Part shown: piece after piece, positions 9,060-19,200 of the stretch
Layout: every line of letters starts with the position of its first letter
How positions within the stretch are numbered: position 1 is the first letter of the stretch
From: Paraburkholderia hospita
Lineage (GTDB): Bacteria > Pseudomonadota > Gammaproteobacteria > Burkholderiales > Burkholderiaceae
Assembly (NCBI RefSeq): GCF_002902965.1
Contig: NZ_CP026106.1
Coordinates: forward strand, 1,240,001-1,304,000
Length of the DNA stretch: 64,000 nt
Direction: 5' to 3'
Notes under the pieces: model-generated
What the model was told of the DNA's origin: nothing
What the model saw: only the letters and a program-made list of their open reading frames with translations
Databases searched by the model: none
Made by a program: the position numbers and the translations under genes

Positions 9060-9165
9060 GTTAGCGGCTCCAGTCATCGCGTTTCTAAATCATAGACGAG
9101 TGCCTGGTTTTTCCCAGTAGCAGCGCGATGCCACCCACACGGCGGGGCGAAGCAAGAAAGTGCGG

Positions 9166-9183
9166 TTTCAATCATTGGTGAAA
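9166..9183. promoter_or_regulatory. Candidate LysR operator dyad
   Basis: TTTCA (9166-9170) and TGAAA (9179-9183) form a 5+5 inverted repeat with an 8-base spacer in the divergent region between the LysR gene and the tautomerase gene. The position fits a LysR recognition site. The short arms make chance occurrence possible. Confidence 0.35.
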
Positions 9184-9272
9184 ATCATCGCAGAAATACT
9201 TAGTGATGAATTGTTGTTATCGAAGCGCAACCCTAAGATTCATCTCAAGCAAACGCACTTCAGGAGCTTCAA

Positions 9273-9695
9273 ATGCCAATGACCCATGTCTCGATGCGCA
9301 GCGGCAAGCCCGCCGCGTACCGCACCGCTGTTCTCGAAGGTATCCACGAAACGCTGCACGCGTCGCTTGGCGTGCATCCCGAGACGTTCTTCATGACCGT
9401 CAGCGAACACGAGGACGCGAACTTTCACGTCAACACGACTTTTCCGTTCGCGCGCTCGTCCGACGTGCTGCTGGTCCAGATCACGCTGACAGCGGGCCGT
9501 TCAGCCGACGACAAGCAACGCTTCTATCAAGACCTCGTTGTACGGCTCGAAAAGAACCCGGGCGTCAAACCCGCCGATGTATTCATCAACCTCATCGAGG
9601 TGGCGGGCGAGAACTGGTCGGCAGGAAACGGACTCGCCGGACGAAGCGCAGCTTTGGCAGCGGACGGCTCGACAGCCGCCGGCACTGCCGCCTGA
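9273..9695 (+). CDS. Tautomerase-family protein
   Basis: A 140-residue protein of the 4-oxalocrotonate tautomerase superfamily. Pro2 directly follows the initiator Met, as needed for the N-terminal catalytic proline after Met removal. The core reads PMTHVSMRSGKPAAYRTAVLEG, then FFMTVSEHE, and a second half containing LVQITLTAGRSADDKQRFY with an arginine suited to substrate carboxylate binding, so it looks like a fused two-repeat member rather than the 62-residue type. About 20 Ala/Gly-rich residues at the C-terminus are likely disordered. AGGAG precedes the ATG. It lies 43 bases before the acetoacetate decarboxylase-like gene, so the two are likely cotranscribed, handling enol/keto intermediates. 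Confidence 0.85.
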   Translation: MPMTHVSMRSGKPAAYRTAVLEGIHETLHASLGVHPETFFMTVSEHEDANFHVNTTFPFARSSDVLLVQITLTAGRSADDKQRFYQDLVVRLEKNPGVKPADVFINLIEVAGENWSAGNGLAGRSAALAADGSTAAGTAA

Positions 9696-9738
9696 AACAT
9701 CCATCCGCCCTACGCTAATCTGATTCTGGAGAAAAATC

Positions 9739-10551
9739 ATGTCGAAGCAATACGCCGTTCCTCTTTCGCCCCGTGGCCTCTCGAGCATCGCACCGCCGCC
9801 GCCGTGGCACTATTCGGGCGACTTTCTGATCGTCGAGTTCTGGGCCGATCCTGCCGCTGTGGCGGCGACGTTGCCGGCGGGTCTGAGCGTCGATCCGTCG
9901 TCGCCGGGTCACGCAACGGCGCTGTTCGTCGACTGGCAGTTCACGGGCCAAAACGATGAACTGCTGGACCCGGCGCGCTATCAGTATCGCGAGTTCTTCC
10001 TGCTCGTCGATGCGTTGTATGAAGGCCAGCCAGTCGCATATTGCCCGTACATTTTCGTGGACAACGACTCGGCGATGATGCGCGGCCTGATTCAAGGCTT
10101 CCCGAAGCGCCTCGGCGCCGTGCACCAGACGCGCACGTTCGCGGCACCCAGCCTCGCTGCTGCGCAGGTAGCGCCGGGCGCGCGATTTGCGGCGACGGCA
10201 TCGACGGCGGGCCAGCGCATTGCGCGCGCAGAGGTCAAGTTGACGGGCAAGGTGGACGATCCTTCAACGGTCAGTCTCGCCGGACGTCCGATCGTGAATC
10301 TGCGTCACTTCCCGAGACTGGCTGCCGGGCAGCATGAGACGCCCGCCGTACACGAACTCGTGATGTCGATCATGGACGACCCGCGCATGGCCGACGTGTG
10401 GGCAGGCGAGGGGCAACTGAGCTTGCCCGTCGCCGAGGGTGAAGAGATTTCCGACCTCGCGCCTGTGCGCGTCGGCGCGGGTTATCGGCTGTCGATGTCG
10501 TACACGGTGACGGACCTGAAGACGCTGAGCGACGGCACGCAGGCTGCGTGA
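9739..10551 (+). CDS. Acetoacetate decarboxylase-family protein
   Basis: A 270-residue member of the acetoacetate decarboxylase fold. The segment MMRGLIQGFPKRLG carries Lys123 in the FPKR motif that corresponds to the Schiff-base lysine of authentic enzymes (GYPKK). The N-terminal PPPPWHYSGDFLIVEFWAD and the EFFLLVDALYEGQPVAYCPYIFVDND segments fit the beta-barrel. Some homologues act as aldolase-dehydratases or enamine-forming enzymes instead of decarboxylases, so the chemistry is not fixed. The gene follows the tautomerase, and a strong hairpin lies 29 bases after its stop. Confidence 0.85.
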   Translation: MSKQYAVPLSPRGLSSIAPPPPWHYSGDFLIVEFWADPAAVAATLPAGLSVDPSSPGHATALFVDWQFTGQNDELLDPARYQYREFFLLVDALYEGQPVAYCPYIFVDNDSAMMRGLIQGFPKRLGAVHQTRTFAAPSLAAAQVAPGARFAATASTAGQRIARAEVKLTGKVDDPSTVSLAGRPIVNLRHFPRLAAGQHETPAVHELVMSIMDDPRMADVWAGEGQLSLPVAEGEEISDLAPVRVGAGYRLSMSYTVTDLKTLSDGTQAA

Positions 10552-10579
10552 GACTGACGATCACACCGCTATCGAAGTA

Positions 10580-10623
10580 AAGCCACGCGGCCCAGGAAGC
10601 AAAACTTCCGGGCCGCGTGGCTT
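10580..10623. terminator. Bidirectional terminator, long nested hairpin
   Basis: AAGCCACGCGGCCC (10580-10593) pairs perfectly with GGGCCGCGTGGCTT (10610-10623), and GGAAG/CTTCC continues the stem inside, giving about 19 pairs. The arms begin in AA and end in TT, suiting termination on both strands between two convergent genes. Confidence 0.85.
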
Positions 10624-10657
10624 GTTGCGCATTTGATCGCGCAATACGCGACGGCTA

Positions 10658-11299
10658 TTACGCCGCGAGCCGCTCTTCATGACGGGCAACGACGGCCGCT
10701 TCGTCGCTGAGCGCCTTCTGCGCAGACGGGCGAGCTTCGACGCGCGCCACATAGGCCATCAGGTTCTTCAGATGGTCGAGCTTCACACCCGAACGCTCAT
10801 GCCACATCGTTGCCCACACGTAGGCGTCGGCGACCGTGAACTGCTCGCCCGTCAGATACGGGCGTCCATCGGCGAGACGTTTGTCGAGCGCGGCGTAGGC
10901 CGACAGCAGCTTGTTCGTATGAAATGCGATGCCCTCCGGCGTCATCAGTTTGCGCATCAGCGGAATGTGTTTTTGCGCGATCTCGGTGGCAACGAACGTT
11001 AGCAGTTGATCCATGCGCACGCGCTCGATCGTCCCGCGTTGCGGAATCAGATCGGAGCCGGGATGCTGGTCCGCCAGGTACGACGCGATCACGACCGTTT
11101 CCGTCAGGACGTCCTGACTTTCGTTGTCGAGTTCGAGCGCGGGCACATACAGCAGCGCATTGACATCGGCGAACGCCAAGCCATTCGACGTCGACTTGCC
11201 GAGCACGTCGAAATGCACGAGTTCCGGCGCGAGGCCGAGTTCGTTGGCGACGAGCTGGACGGCGAGCGAGCAGGTTGCTTTGGCGATATAGAGCTTCAT
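10658..11299 (-). CDS. Glutathione S-transferase, beta-class-like
   Basis: A 213-residue GST. The N-terminus MKLYIAKATCSLAVQLVANELG places a cysteine at position 10, the catalytic/mixed-disulfide residue of bacterial beta-class enzymes. LYVPALELDNESQDVLTETVVIASYLADQHP gives the cis-proline (VPAL) and the glutathione gamma-glutamyl site (TETVVI, with Glu/Ser-type region). The C-terminal helical domain carries YLTGEQFTVADAYVWATMW. The start at 11299 has AAGGA 9 bases upstream; the ATG 9 bases further upstream abuts that site and is unlikely. It detoxifies electrophiles with glutathione. It is divergent from an MFS drug-type exporter, a sensible pairing for detoxification. Confidence 0.93.
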   Translation of the reverse strand: MKLYIAKATCSLAVQLVANELGLAPELVHFDVLGKSTSNGLAFADVNALLYVPALELDNESQDVLTETVVIASYLADQHPGSDLIPQRGTIERVRMDQLLTFVATEIAQKHIPLMRKLMTPEGIAFHTNKLLSAYAALDKRLADGRPYLTGEQFTVADAYVWATMWHERSGVKLDHLKNLMAYVARVEARPSAQKALSDEAAVVARHEERLAA

Positions 11300-11642
11300 G
11301 GTCGACATTCCTTGTAGCGCGGACCGGTCAGGGTCGGGTTTCGTTGGGGCGCCGTCGTCGGCACCGTTGCAGCAAAGTATGGGCAGTTTCCGTTGCGCGA
11401 TAAACGGGGGAAGGGGAGTCGCTGAGTCGCTTTGCAAGCGACAATCCGGCGGGGGTATGCGTACGTCACGCGGTTTTGTGTGGGCGCAACGTGTTTCGAT
11501 TGTCGCGTTGTGGGAGACGCACTGAATACCGCGCGGTTGTTTATCGAGAGAGTATCGGGCCGCATAATCGGGCCCCTGTCTATCAGCCGTGATGCAGCGT
11601 TGCATCCCCGGCTCCTCTCCTGTCATTACCTCTCTCCCGATC
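11300..11642. other. Divergent intergenic region with a hairpin
   Basis: This 343-base gap separates the GST and MFS genes and must hold both promoters. A perfect dyad, GTCGCTT (11426-11432) and AAGCGAC (11436-11442) around a 3-base loop, is the only clear structure. No credible gene was seen. Confidence 0.5.
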
Positions 11643-13217
11643 ATGCGCACTCCCTCGTCTAACGGCGCGGAGGGCAACAAGCTGCTGATTCTGGCCGCCG
11701 TTTGCCTCGCCGCGTTAGTCTTGCCCCTGTCTTTCTCCGGGGGCGCTGTCGCGACTCCTGCAATCGGTCGCGATCTTGGCGGGACGGCCACGTCGCTGAC
11801 CTGGATCACGAATGCGTTCATGTTGACGTTCGGCAGCTTGCTGATGGCAGCGGGCGCACTCGCGGACCAGTTCGGTCGAAAGAAGCTGTTTGTTGTCGGG
11901 CTCGGCGGTTTCGTGCTGACGTCGGCGGCGATGAGCTTCGTGCCGTCGGTGTTATGGCTCGACATCTTGCGCGGCGCACAGGGCGTGGTCGCCGCCGCAT
12001 CGCTGTCGAGCGGCGCTGCTTCGCTTGCTCAGGAGTTCGATGGACATGCGCGCACCCGCGCGTTCAGCCTGCTTGGCACGAGCTTCGGTATCGGCCTCGC
12101 ATTCGGGCCGTTGATGGCGGGTGTGCTGATCGAGCACTTCGGCTGGCGTTCGATTTTCATGGTCATCGCAGCGATCGGTACGCTTGCGTTCATGTTCGGC
12201 GTGCCGCGCATGCGCGAGACGCGCGATCCGGGCGCGACGGGCCTCGACTATCCCGGCACGATCACCTTTACGGCGACGCTCGTTCTGTTCACGTTCGGTG
12301 TCATTCAGGCGCCGGCGAGCGGATGGGACAGCGCGCCCGTCGTCCTGCTGCTGATCGCTTCCGCCGTTTTCCTCGTTGCCTTCATCGTGATCGAGACCAG
12401 CGTGAAGCGGCCGATGCTGGAGCTGAGTCTGTTTCGCTATCCGCGATTCGTCGGCGTGCAGATCTTGCCGGTGGGGACGTGCTACTGCTATATCGTGCTC
12501 GTCGTGATGCTGCCGTTGCGCTTCATCGGCGCGGAAGGACTCAGCGAAATCGACGCGGGCGTGCTGATGATCGCGTTGTCGGCGCCGATGCTGGTGGTGC
12601 CGCTTCTCGTTGCATCGTTCACGCGTTGGGTATCAGCCGGTGTGCTGTCCGGTGTCGGCTTTCTGATCGCCGCGGCGGGACTCTACTGGCTGAGCCTCGT
12701 CGACTTCAGCGGAGCGAAGGCCGCGCTGGTGATGCCGATGCTGGTGATCGGCATCGGCGCGGGCATGCCGTGGGGCTTGATGGATGGCCTGTCCGTCAGC
12801 GTCGTGCCCAAAGAGCGCGCGGGCATGGCAGCAGGCATATTCAGCACGACGCGCGTGGCGGGTGAAGGGATTGCGCTCGCCATCGCGACTGCCATTCTTG
12901 CGGCGTTGGCGCACACGAGCCTGATGCACGTGGTGCCGGATACGGACGCTAGAGTCGGCGCGCGAATCGCGGAAGCGGCACAACGCGTCGTTGCCGGCGA
13001 CATGATCCATGCGGCGGCGATTCTTCCGGAAGCCACCCGTCACGCGCTCTCGATGAGTTACGCCGATGCATTCACGCGCCTTCTGCATGTGCTGATCGTC
13101 ATCACGCTGCTATCCGCCGTGGCGACGTTCGCATTCCTCAGTCGCACGCCCGGTCAGAATGACGAACCCGACGCGCAGACACGAGAAAAGCAGTTGAAAG
13201 AAACGGTGGACGCATAG
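11643..13217 (+). CDS. MFS transporter, DHA2-like (14 helices)
   Basis: A 524-residue major facilitator. The stretch ATPAIGRDLGGTATSLTWITNAFMLTFGSLLMAAGALADQFGRKK contains the DHA2-type TM1-TM2 region and motif A (GALADQFGRKK). GPLMAGVLIEHFGWRSIF is motif C of drug:H+ antiporters. Length and spacing fit 14 transmembrane segments. The start is uncertain: the ATG at 11643 begins near the homologous region, while an in-frame GTG/ATG at 11589/11592 would add 17-18 non-conserved residues; none has a good ribosome site. The role is probably efflux of toxic organics. It faces a GST gene on one side and precedes a LysR gene by 87 bases. Confidence 0.88.
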   Translation: MRTPSSNGAEGNKLLILAAVCLAALVLPLSFSGGAVATPAIGRDLGGTATSLTWITNAFMLTFGSLLMAAGALADQFGRKKLFVVGLGGFVLTSAAMSFVPSVLWLDILRGAQGVVAAASLSSGAASLAQEFDGHARTRAFSLLGTSFGIGLAFGPLMAGVLIEHFGWRSIFMVIAAIGTLAFMFGVPRMRETRDPGATGLDYPGTITFTATLVLFTFGVIQAPASGWDSAPVVLLLIASAVFLVAFIVIETSVKRPMLELSLFRYPRFVGVQILPVGTCYCYIVLVVMLPLRFIGAEGLSEIDAGVLMIALSAPMLVVPLLVASFTRWVSAGVLSGVGFLIAAAGLYWLSLVDFSGAKAALVMPMLVIGIGAGMPWGLMDGLSVSVVPKERAGMAAGIFSTTRVAGEGIALAIATAILAALAHTSLMHVVPDTDARVGARIAEAAQRVVAGDMIHAAAILPEATRHALSMSYADAFTRLLHVLIVITLLSAVATFAFLSRTPGQNDEPDAQTREKQLKETVDA

Positions 13218-13304
13218 CGTGAACCACACGGCTGTCTCACGCGTAATTGCAATGGACCTGCTAAAGTGGCCGAACCCCTCGATTCCACGCCAATCGATCG
13301 TCAA

Positions 13305-14216
13305 ATGAACGAACGCGCAGATGCACCGATCAATGAGATCGCGGTCTTCGTTGCGGTCGCGCAGAGCGGCAGCTTCACCCGCGCGGCCGAAGAAATAGGC
13401 AGCAGCAAGTCGAATGTCGGGAAGGCGGTACAGCGGCTCGAAGCGCGCCTCGGCACGAAGCTGTTCCAGCGTACGACGCGCGCGGTCCGCCTCACCGAAG
13501 ATGGCGAGACCTATCTACAGGCCGCCCAACAGGCGCTCGACGGTCTACGCGAAGCGGAGCAGCAGCTCGCGTCGAGACGCTCGGAGCCGGCGGGGCGCGT
13601 CAAGATCGATCTGCCTGCGGGGTTCGGCCGGCTGCTGCTTCCCAGCTTCATTCAACTGCGCGACAAGCATCCAAAGATCACGCTCGAAGTGGCGCTTACC
13701 GACCGGATGTCGGACCCCATCGGCGAAGGATGGGATGTCGTCGTGCGTATTGGTGCGTTGCCCGATGATAGCGAGCTGACGGTGCGCAAGCTGTGCGACC
13801 TGCGCCTCGGGCTCTATGCGTCGCCGGAGTACCTTCAACGGCGCGGCGATATTCACGATATCGGCGCGCTCGCTGCACACGATGCGATCGTTTTTCGTGG
13901 ACCTTCAGGACGTTTGCGCGCATGGACGTTGCAGGATAGCGATGCTGTCAGGGAGTATTCGCCACAGCCCGTGCTGGTGCTCGCCGACGGACAGGCGCTC
14001 GTGGAAGCGGCCGTCGCCGGCTTCGGCGTCGCGCAGATTCTCGATCGCGTGGCGCTTCCGTATGTGAAGGCGGGAAGGCTCGTGCATCTGTTGCCGAATG
14101 CCGATGTCGATGGGCCACCCGTGCACGCGATTATCTCGCTCGGGCAGAAAATGGCGGCGAAGACGCGCGCGGTCGTCAATCATCTCGCGGAGACGTTGCA
14201 GCGAGAGGGGCGCTAG
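13305..14216 (+). CDS. LysR-family transcriptional regulator
   Basis: A 303-residue LysR regulator from the ATG at 13305; a GTG at 13266 in frame would add 13 residues. The helix-turn-helix spans roughly residues 8-66 (FVAVAQSGSFTRAAEEIGSSKSNVGKAVQRLEARLGTKLFQRTTR), typical of the subgroup that includes regulators of aromatic degradation and oxidoreductase genes. The effector domain follows, with FGRLLLPSFIQLRDKHPKITLEVALTDR. It lies downstream of the MFS gene on the same strand, so it may be cotranscribed with and control it, or act elsewhere. Confidence 0.9.
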   Translation: MNERADAPINEIAVFVAVAQSGSFTRAAEEIGSSKSNVGKAVQRLEARLGTKLFQRTTRAVRLTEDGETYLQAAQQALDGLREAEQQLASRRSEPAGRVKIDLPAGFGRLLLPSFIQLRDKHPKITLEVALTDRMSDPIGEGWDVVVRIGALPDDSELTVRKLCDLRLGLYASPEYLQRRGDIHDIGALAAHDAIVFRGPSGRLRAWTLQDSDAVREYSPQPVLVLADGQALVEAAVAGFGVAQILDRVALPYVKAGRLVHLLPNADVDGPPVHAIISLGQKMAAKTRAVVNHLAETLQREGR

Positions 14217-14289
14217 GCGCTTGTGTTTCGATCTCTCCGATAAAGGGTTTATTGAGGATTTCGGGGGGGTGTGGCTGCCGGATGTTTGA

Positions 14290-14560
14290 GTTTTGTTCTG
14301 CGCGGACGCCGTTGGTCTTTCGCTTTCGCTTTTGCTTTTGCTGGCATCCGCGTTATGCCTACGTGCTGCAAGCGTCGCCCCTGTGCGGGGCGGCACCTAC
14401 TTTTCTTTGCCGCCGCAAAGAAAAGTAGGCAAAAGAAAGCGGCTAACACCGCCAATCCTTGTTATTGCCTGCGGGCCCCCAACGGCCGCGTCCCGTTCGC
14501 GGCGGCGTTCTTGCTGAGACCCGCTGCCAACGCTCTTGCCAGTCACATCACCTCCTTCAA
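14290..14560. repeat. Burkholderiaceae-type intergenic repeat with palindromic core
   Basis: This block sits in the 514-base gap between the LysR gene and the efflux operon. Its core is a perfect 15-bp hairpin, CCTACTTTTCTTTGC (14396-14410) with GCAAAGAAAAGTAGG (14415-14429) around CGCC. It is preceded by a smaller hairpin CGCCCC/GGGGCG at 14376-14392 and followed by an AAAGAAAGCGGCTAACACCG stretch. I recall this arrangement as a dispersed element of Paraburkholderia genomes. Short frames across it (for example 14271-14570) are repeat-encoded and not treated as genes. The two convergent genes both end here, so the core may also terminate transcription. Confidence 0.7.
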
Positions 14561-14730
14561 TCACCCGTAGAGAGGCTGGCGGCAGCGAATCGTTGCTGCC
14601 GCCCAGGTGGCAAACTGTGTGTAGGTTGTCGCGTCACACAAGTCTGCGCTCTTGCGACACCGACCTTGCTTTCCAGTCCGGAGTGATGCGTACGACGCGA
14701 AAGCCTGCTCACAGTTGTCACCATCAAGCC

Positions 14731-16275
14731 TTACTTCTGTGCGACTGTCGTTTGCGTCGCGGTTGGATGCCCCGCTTCACCCAGCGCGGCCGGCTGCGGA
14801 ACGACATCATCCCATCCACCGCCAAGCGCGCGAATCAGATTGACCGTCGATGCAGTCTGCACGCCCTGCAATTGCACGGCCGCGCGTCTTGCCTGCAAAA
14901 CAGTCCGCTCGGCGTCGATCACATCGAGATAGTTCACAGCGCCTTCCACATACTGCTTGCGGGAGAGATCGGCGGCGCGCTGCGAGGCGTTGACGGCTTC
15001 TTCCTGAGTTCGCGTCTGGGTTTCGAGGATGCGCATGTCGGAGAGGTTGTCTTCGACTTCCTGAAACGCGACGAGCACCTGCTGGCGATACTTCGCCACA
15101 TCCTCTTCATAGACGGCGCGCGCATTCGCCAGATTTCCCTTGCGACGGCCACCGTCGAAGATCGGCACGTTCAGCGCGGTGCCCGCCAGCGGACCTAACA
15201 GAAACGCGCGGCTGCTCCATTTGAAGAGATCGCCGAGCGTTGCCGATTCGAAGCCTCCCGTGCCCGTCAGCGTCAGCGACGGGAAGAACGCAGCCTTCGC
15301 AACGCCGATGCGCGCATTGGCGGCCGCCATGCCGCGCTCGGCGGCAGCGATATCCGGACGGCGCTCCAGTAGCGATGAAGGCAGGCCAGGCGGAATCCGA
15401 AAGTTGACGGGTTCGAGCGGATTGACCGCCATCGAAAATTCTGCGGGCGCGTGGCCGAGCAGAACCGCGAGGCCGTGCTCGGAAGCCGCGCGAAGGCGCT
15501 GCACCGTCATCGCGTCGGACTTCGCTGATGCAAGCTCGGCCTGTGCGCGTTGCAGATCGAGTTCCGTGATGTCGCCTTCCGCAAATCGACGCTGCACGAG
15601 CTTCAACGCCTGTTCACGCAACGATACGGCCTGCGCGAACACCTGCGCTTCGGCATCGAGTTCACGCAACGCAAAGTAGTTTTGCGCGACATCCGCCTGA
15701 AGCGTCAGCAGCACCGAACGATAGAGCGCTTCGCTTTGTTGCGTATCGGCTTTTGCGGCATCGACGCTCGACGCGACGCGGCCAAACAGATCGACCTCGT
15801 ATGATGCGCTAGCCTGCGCGCGCCAGAAGGTTTGCTGCGGCACGTTCGTGCCGTCGGGTTCGAACAGCGATGCCGCCGACACGCGTTGCCGCGTCGGGCC
15901 GAAACCCGCATCGAGCGTCGGGAACAGGCCCGCGCGCGCAGCCTGGTTCAGTGCACGCGCTTCCTTCACGCGCGCCGCGGCCGCCTTCAGATTCTGATTG
16001 GCGTCGAGCGCCTGCTGTTCCAGTTCATCGAGCTTCGGATCGGCGAACACTTTCCACCACTCGCCTCGGGCCACGTCCTCGGAAGGCTGCGCCGCCTTCC
16101 AGGCGCCCACTGCTTCACCCGCAAGCGGTTGGGGCGGCGCTTCCTTGAACGTGCCGCTGACGCCCGGCGTCGCGGGCACGTCGTAGGTCGGCGCCAGCGA
16201 GCAACCGGCGACGACCAGCAGCGCGCCAAGCAGCAGCGAACCCGTAAAACCCTGTTTCCAGAATGTGCTTCTCAT
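14731..16275 (-). CDS. Outer-membrane factor of RND efflux system (OprN/OprM/NodT family)
   Basis: A 514-residue TolC-like lipoprotein channel. The signal peptide ends GALLVVAGCSLAPTY, a good lipobox with lipidated cysteine. Two internal repeats each contain the coiled-coil AEA-type helices (for instance LQRAQAELASAKSDAMTVQRLR and QRAADLSRKQYVEGAVNYLDVIDAERTVL), and LLERRPDIAAAERGMAAANARIGVAKAAFFPSL is the family signature. The ATG at 16275 has AGGAG upstream. It is the last gene of the operon, 11 bases after the permease, and completes the tripartite pump spanning both membranes. Confidence 0.95.
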   Translation of the reverse strand: MRSTFWKQGFTGSLLLGALLVVAGCSLAPTYDVPATPGVSGTFKEAPPQPLAGEAVGAWKAAQPSEDVARGEWWKVFADPKLDELEQQALDANQNLKAAAARVKEARALNQAARAGLFPTLDAGFGPTRQRVSAASLFEPDGTNVPQQTFWRAQASASYEVDLFGRVASSVDAAKADTQQSEALYRSVLLTLQADVAQNYFALRELDAEAQVFAQAVSLREQALKLVQRRFAEGDITELDLQRAQAELASAKSDAMTVQRLRAASEHGLAVLLGHAPAEFSMAVNPLEPVNFRIPPGLPSSLLERRPDIAAAERGMAAANARIGVAKAAFFPSLTLTGTGGFESATLGDLFKWSSRAFLLGPLAGTALNVPIFDGGRRKGNLANARAVYEEDVAKYRQQVLVAFQEVEDNLSDMRILETQTRTQEEAVNASQRAADLSRKQYVEGAVNYLDVIDAERTVLQARRAAVQLQGVQTASTVNLIRALGGGWDDVVPQPAALGEAGHPTATQTTVAQK

Positions 16276-16286
16276 GATGATGCTCC

Positions 16287-19200
16287 TTAATCCTGCAAGG
16301 CCGGTTCGCGGACCTTCGCATCCGCTGCGGCGGGCCTGCCGCTCGCGCCATGTTCGTTGCCGTCGCGCTCGTCCGGACCATGAACGTGCGGACGGCGGCC
16401 GTGCTTGTCCCTGAGCCGCTTGCCGCCCGAGAGCTTGCGCAGGAGCACGTAGAACACGGGCGTCAGCAGCAGCCCGAAGAACGTGACGCCCAGCATCCCG
16501 AAGAACACCGCAATGCCCATCGCGCGACGCATCTCCGAGCCCGCGCCCGTCGAGATGACGAGCGGCACCACACCCATGATGAAAGCGATCGACGTCATCA
16601 GAATCGGACGCAAGCGCAGGCGACATGCTTCGATCGCGGCCTGCACGATCGAGCGCCCCTGAATTTCCAGCTCCCGCGCGAACTCGACGATCAGAATCGC
16701 GTTCTTCGCCGACAGACCGACCAGCACCATCAAGCCGATCTGCGTGAAGATGTTGTTGTCGCCACGCGTGAGCCACACGCCGAACAGCGCGGACAGAATG
16801 CTCATCGGCACGATCAGGAGAATGGCGAGCGGCAGCGTGAGGCTTTCATACATTGCGGCCAGTACGAGGAACACCAGCAGCACGCTGATGGGAAACACCC
16901 AGAACGCCGTATTGCCCGTCAAAATCTGCTGATACGTGAGATCGGTCCACTCGAATCGGATGCCGCGCGGCAAGGTCTGCGCGGCGATGCGTTCGACGGC
17001 CGCCATCGCCTGACCCGACGAGTAGCCTGGCGCGGGACCGCCGTTGATGTCTGCGGCGAGATAGCCGTTGTAGCGCACCACCATTTCCGGGCCGTAAGTC
17101 GGCGTCACCTTCACGAGCGACGACAGCGGCACCATCTCGCCTTTGTCGTTGCGCGTCTTCAGTTGCAGGATGCTGTCCGCCGTCGCGCGAAACGGCGCGT
17201 CGGCCTGCGCCCGAACCTGATACACACGGCCGAATTTGTTGAAGTCGTTCACGTACAGCGAGCCGAGATAGATCTGCATCGTGTCGAAGACGTCCGTCAC
17301 GGACACGCCGAGTTGCTTCGCCTTCTCGCGGTCCAGTTCGACGTTCAGCTGAGGCACGTTGATCTGATAGCTGGAGAAAGACGGGCCGAGTTCGGGCGCC
17401 TTCGCAGCCGCGGCGAGGAACGCCTGCGTGGCCTTGTTCAGCGCTTCGTAGCCGAGCGCGCCGCGGTCCTCGATCTGCAGCTTGAATCCGCCGATCGTGC
17501 CGAGACCCTGAACGGGCGGCGGCGGAAACGTCGCAATGGCCGCGTCCTTGATGCCCGCGTATTTCGTGTTCAATCCGCCGACGATGTCGGCCGCCTTTTC
17601 GCCTTTGCCGCGCTCCTTCGACGGGTTGGTCACGGAGAACACCAGGCCGCTGCTCGACGAATTCATCAGGCCCGTCACCGACAGCCCCGGGAATTCCGTC
17701 GTGTGCTTGACACCCGGCTGCTGGCGCGCGATGTCGCCCATTTCGTTCACCACCTTCTCGGTGCGATCGAGCGATGCGCCTGCGGGCAGTTGCAGGATGC
17801 TCACGAAATAGTCCTTGTCCTGCGCGGGGACGAAGCCGCCGGGCACGATCTTGCCCAGCAGGACGGTGCCGCCCAGCAGCACGGCATACACGGCCATCAT
17901 CGCGAGCTTGCGGTTGATGATGCCGCCGACACCCTTGCCGTACGCGTCGGAACCGCGATTGAACAGCCTGTTGAACAGGTTGAAGAACGGCCCGAAGACG
18001 CGGTCCATAACGCGCGTGAGCCAATCCTTTGGCGCGTGATGGTCCTTCAGCAGCAGGGCCGAGAGGGCCGGCGACAGCGTGAGCGAGTTGAACGCCGAGA
18101 TGACGGTCGAAATCGCAATCGTCATCGCGAACTGCTTGTAGAACTGCCCGGTGAGCCCCGACATGAACGCAAGCGGAACGAACACGGCGACCAGCGTGAG
18201 CGCAATCGCGATGATCGGGCCGCTCACTTCCCGCATCGCCTCATACGATGCTTCGAGCGGTGTGAGGCCCGCCGCGATATTGCGCTCGACGTTCTCGACG
18301 ACGACGATCGCATCGTCGACCACAATGCCGATAGCCAGCACCATGCCGAACAGCGATAACGCGTTGATCGTGAAGCCGAACGCGAGCATCAGCGAGAACG
18401 TGCCGACAATCGACACGGGCACCGCGAGCAGTGGAATCAGCGAAGCGCGCCAGGTTTGCAGAAACACGATGACCACGACCACCACGAGGAGAATCGCCTC
18501 GAACAGCGTGTGCACCACGGCATCGATGCTTTCTCGCACGAACTGCGTCGGGTCGTAGACGATCTCCGCCTTGACGCCTTCGGGCATGTCCTTTTGCATT
18601 TCGGCTGTAAGACGGCGGATATCGTCCGAGATCTGCAGTGAGTTCGCATTGGGCTGCTGGAAGAGGATGATCTGAACGGCCTTCTTCCCGTCGATACCCG
18701 CGCGCAGCGCGTAATCGGACGCGCCCATCTCGACGCGCGCGACGTCACCCAGATGCGTGACCGCGCCATCGGGCGACGTCTTCAGGATGATCCTGCGGAA
18801 CTCGTCCTCCGTTTTCAGGCGGCCTTGCGCGTTCACGCTCAGCTGCAGCGGAATGTTGGTCGACATCGGCGCGCCGCCGACGATGCCCGCCGCGACCTGC
18901 ACGTTCTGCTCGCGAATCGCCTTGACGACGTCGGTTGCCGTCAGGTTCTGGCGCGCCACCTTGGTTGGATCGAGCCACACGCGCATCGAATAGTCGCCCG
19001 AACCCCATAGCACGACTTCGCCGACGCCCGGCACCTGCGCGAAGCGGTCCTTGATGTTGATGAGCGCGTAGTTGCGCAGATACGTCAGGTCGTAGCGATC
19101 GTTCGGCGAGACGAGATTGACGCCCATCGTGAGCGTCGGCGACGACTTGACGGTCGTCACGCCTAGCCGCTGAACGTCCTCGGGCAAGCGCGGCATCGCC

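Noticed and set aside
14271..14570. 99-codon frame between LysR and efflux genes
   Set aside because: It is encoded by the palindromic repeat element, with FFAAAKKSRQKK-type sequence known as a spurious product of such repeats.
16350..18359. 669-codon open frame on the plus strand across the RND permease
   Set aside because: It lies antisense to a gene with unmistakable HAE1 motifs. High-GC genes commonly open long antisense frames. The product is His/Arg-rich low-information sequence without any domain.
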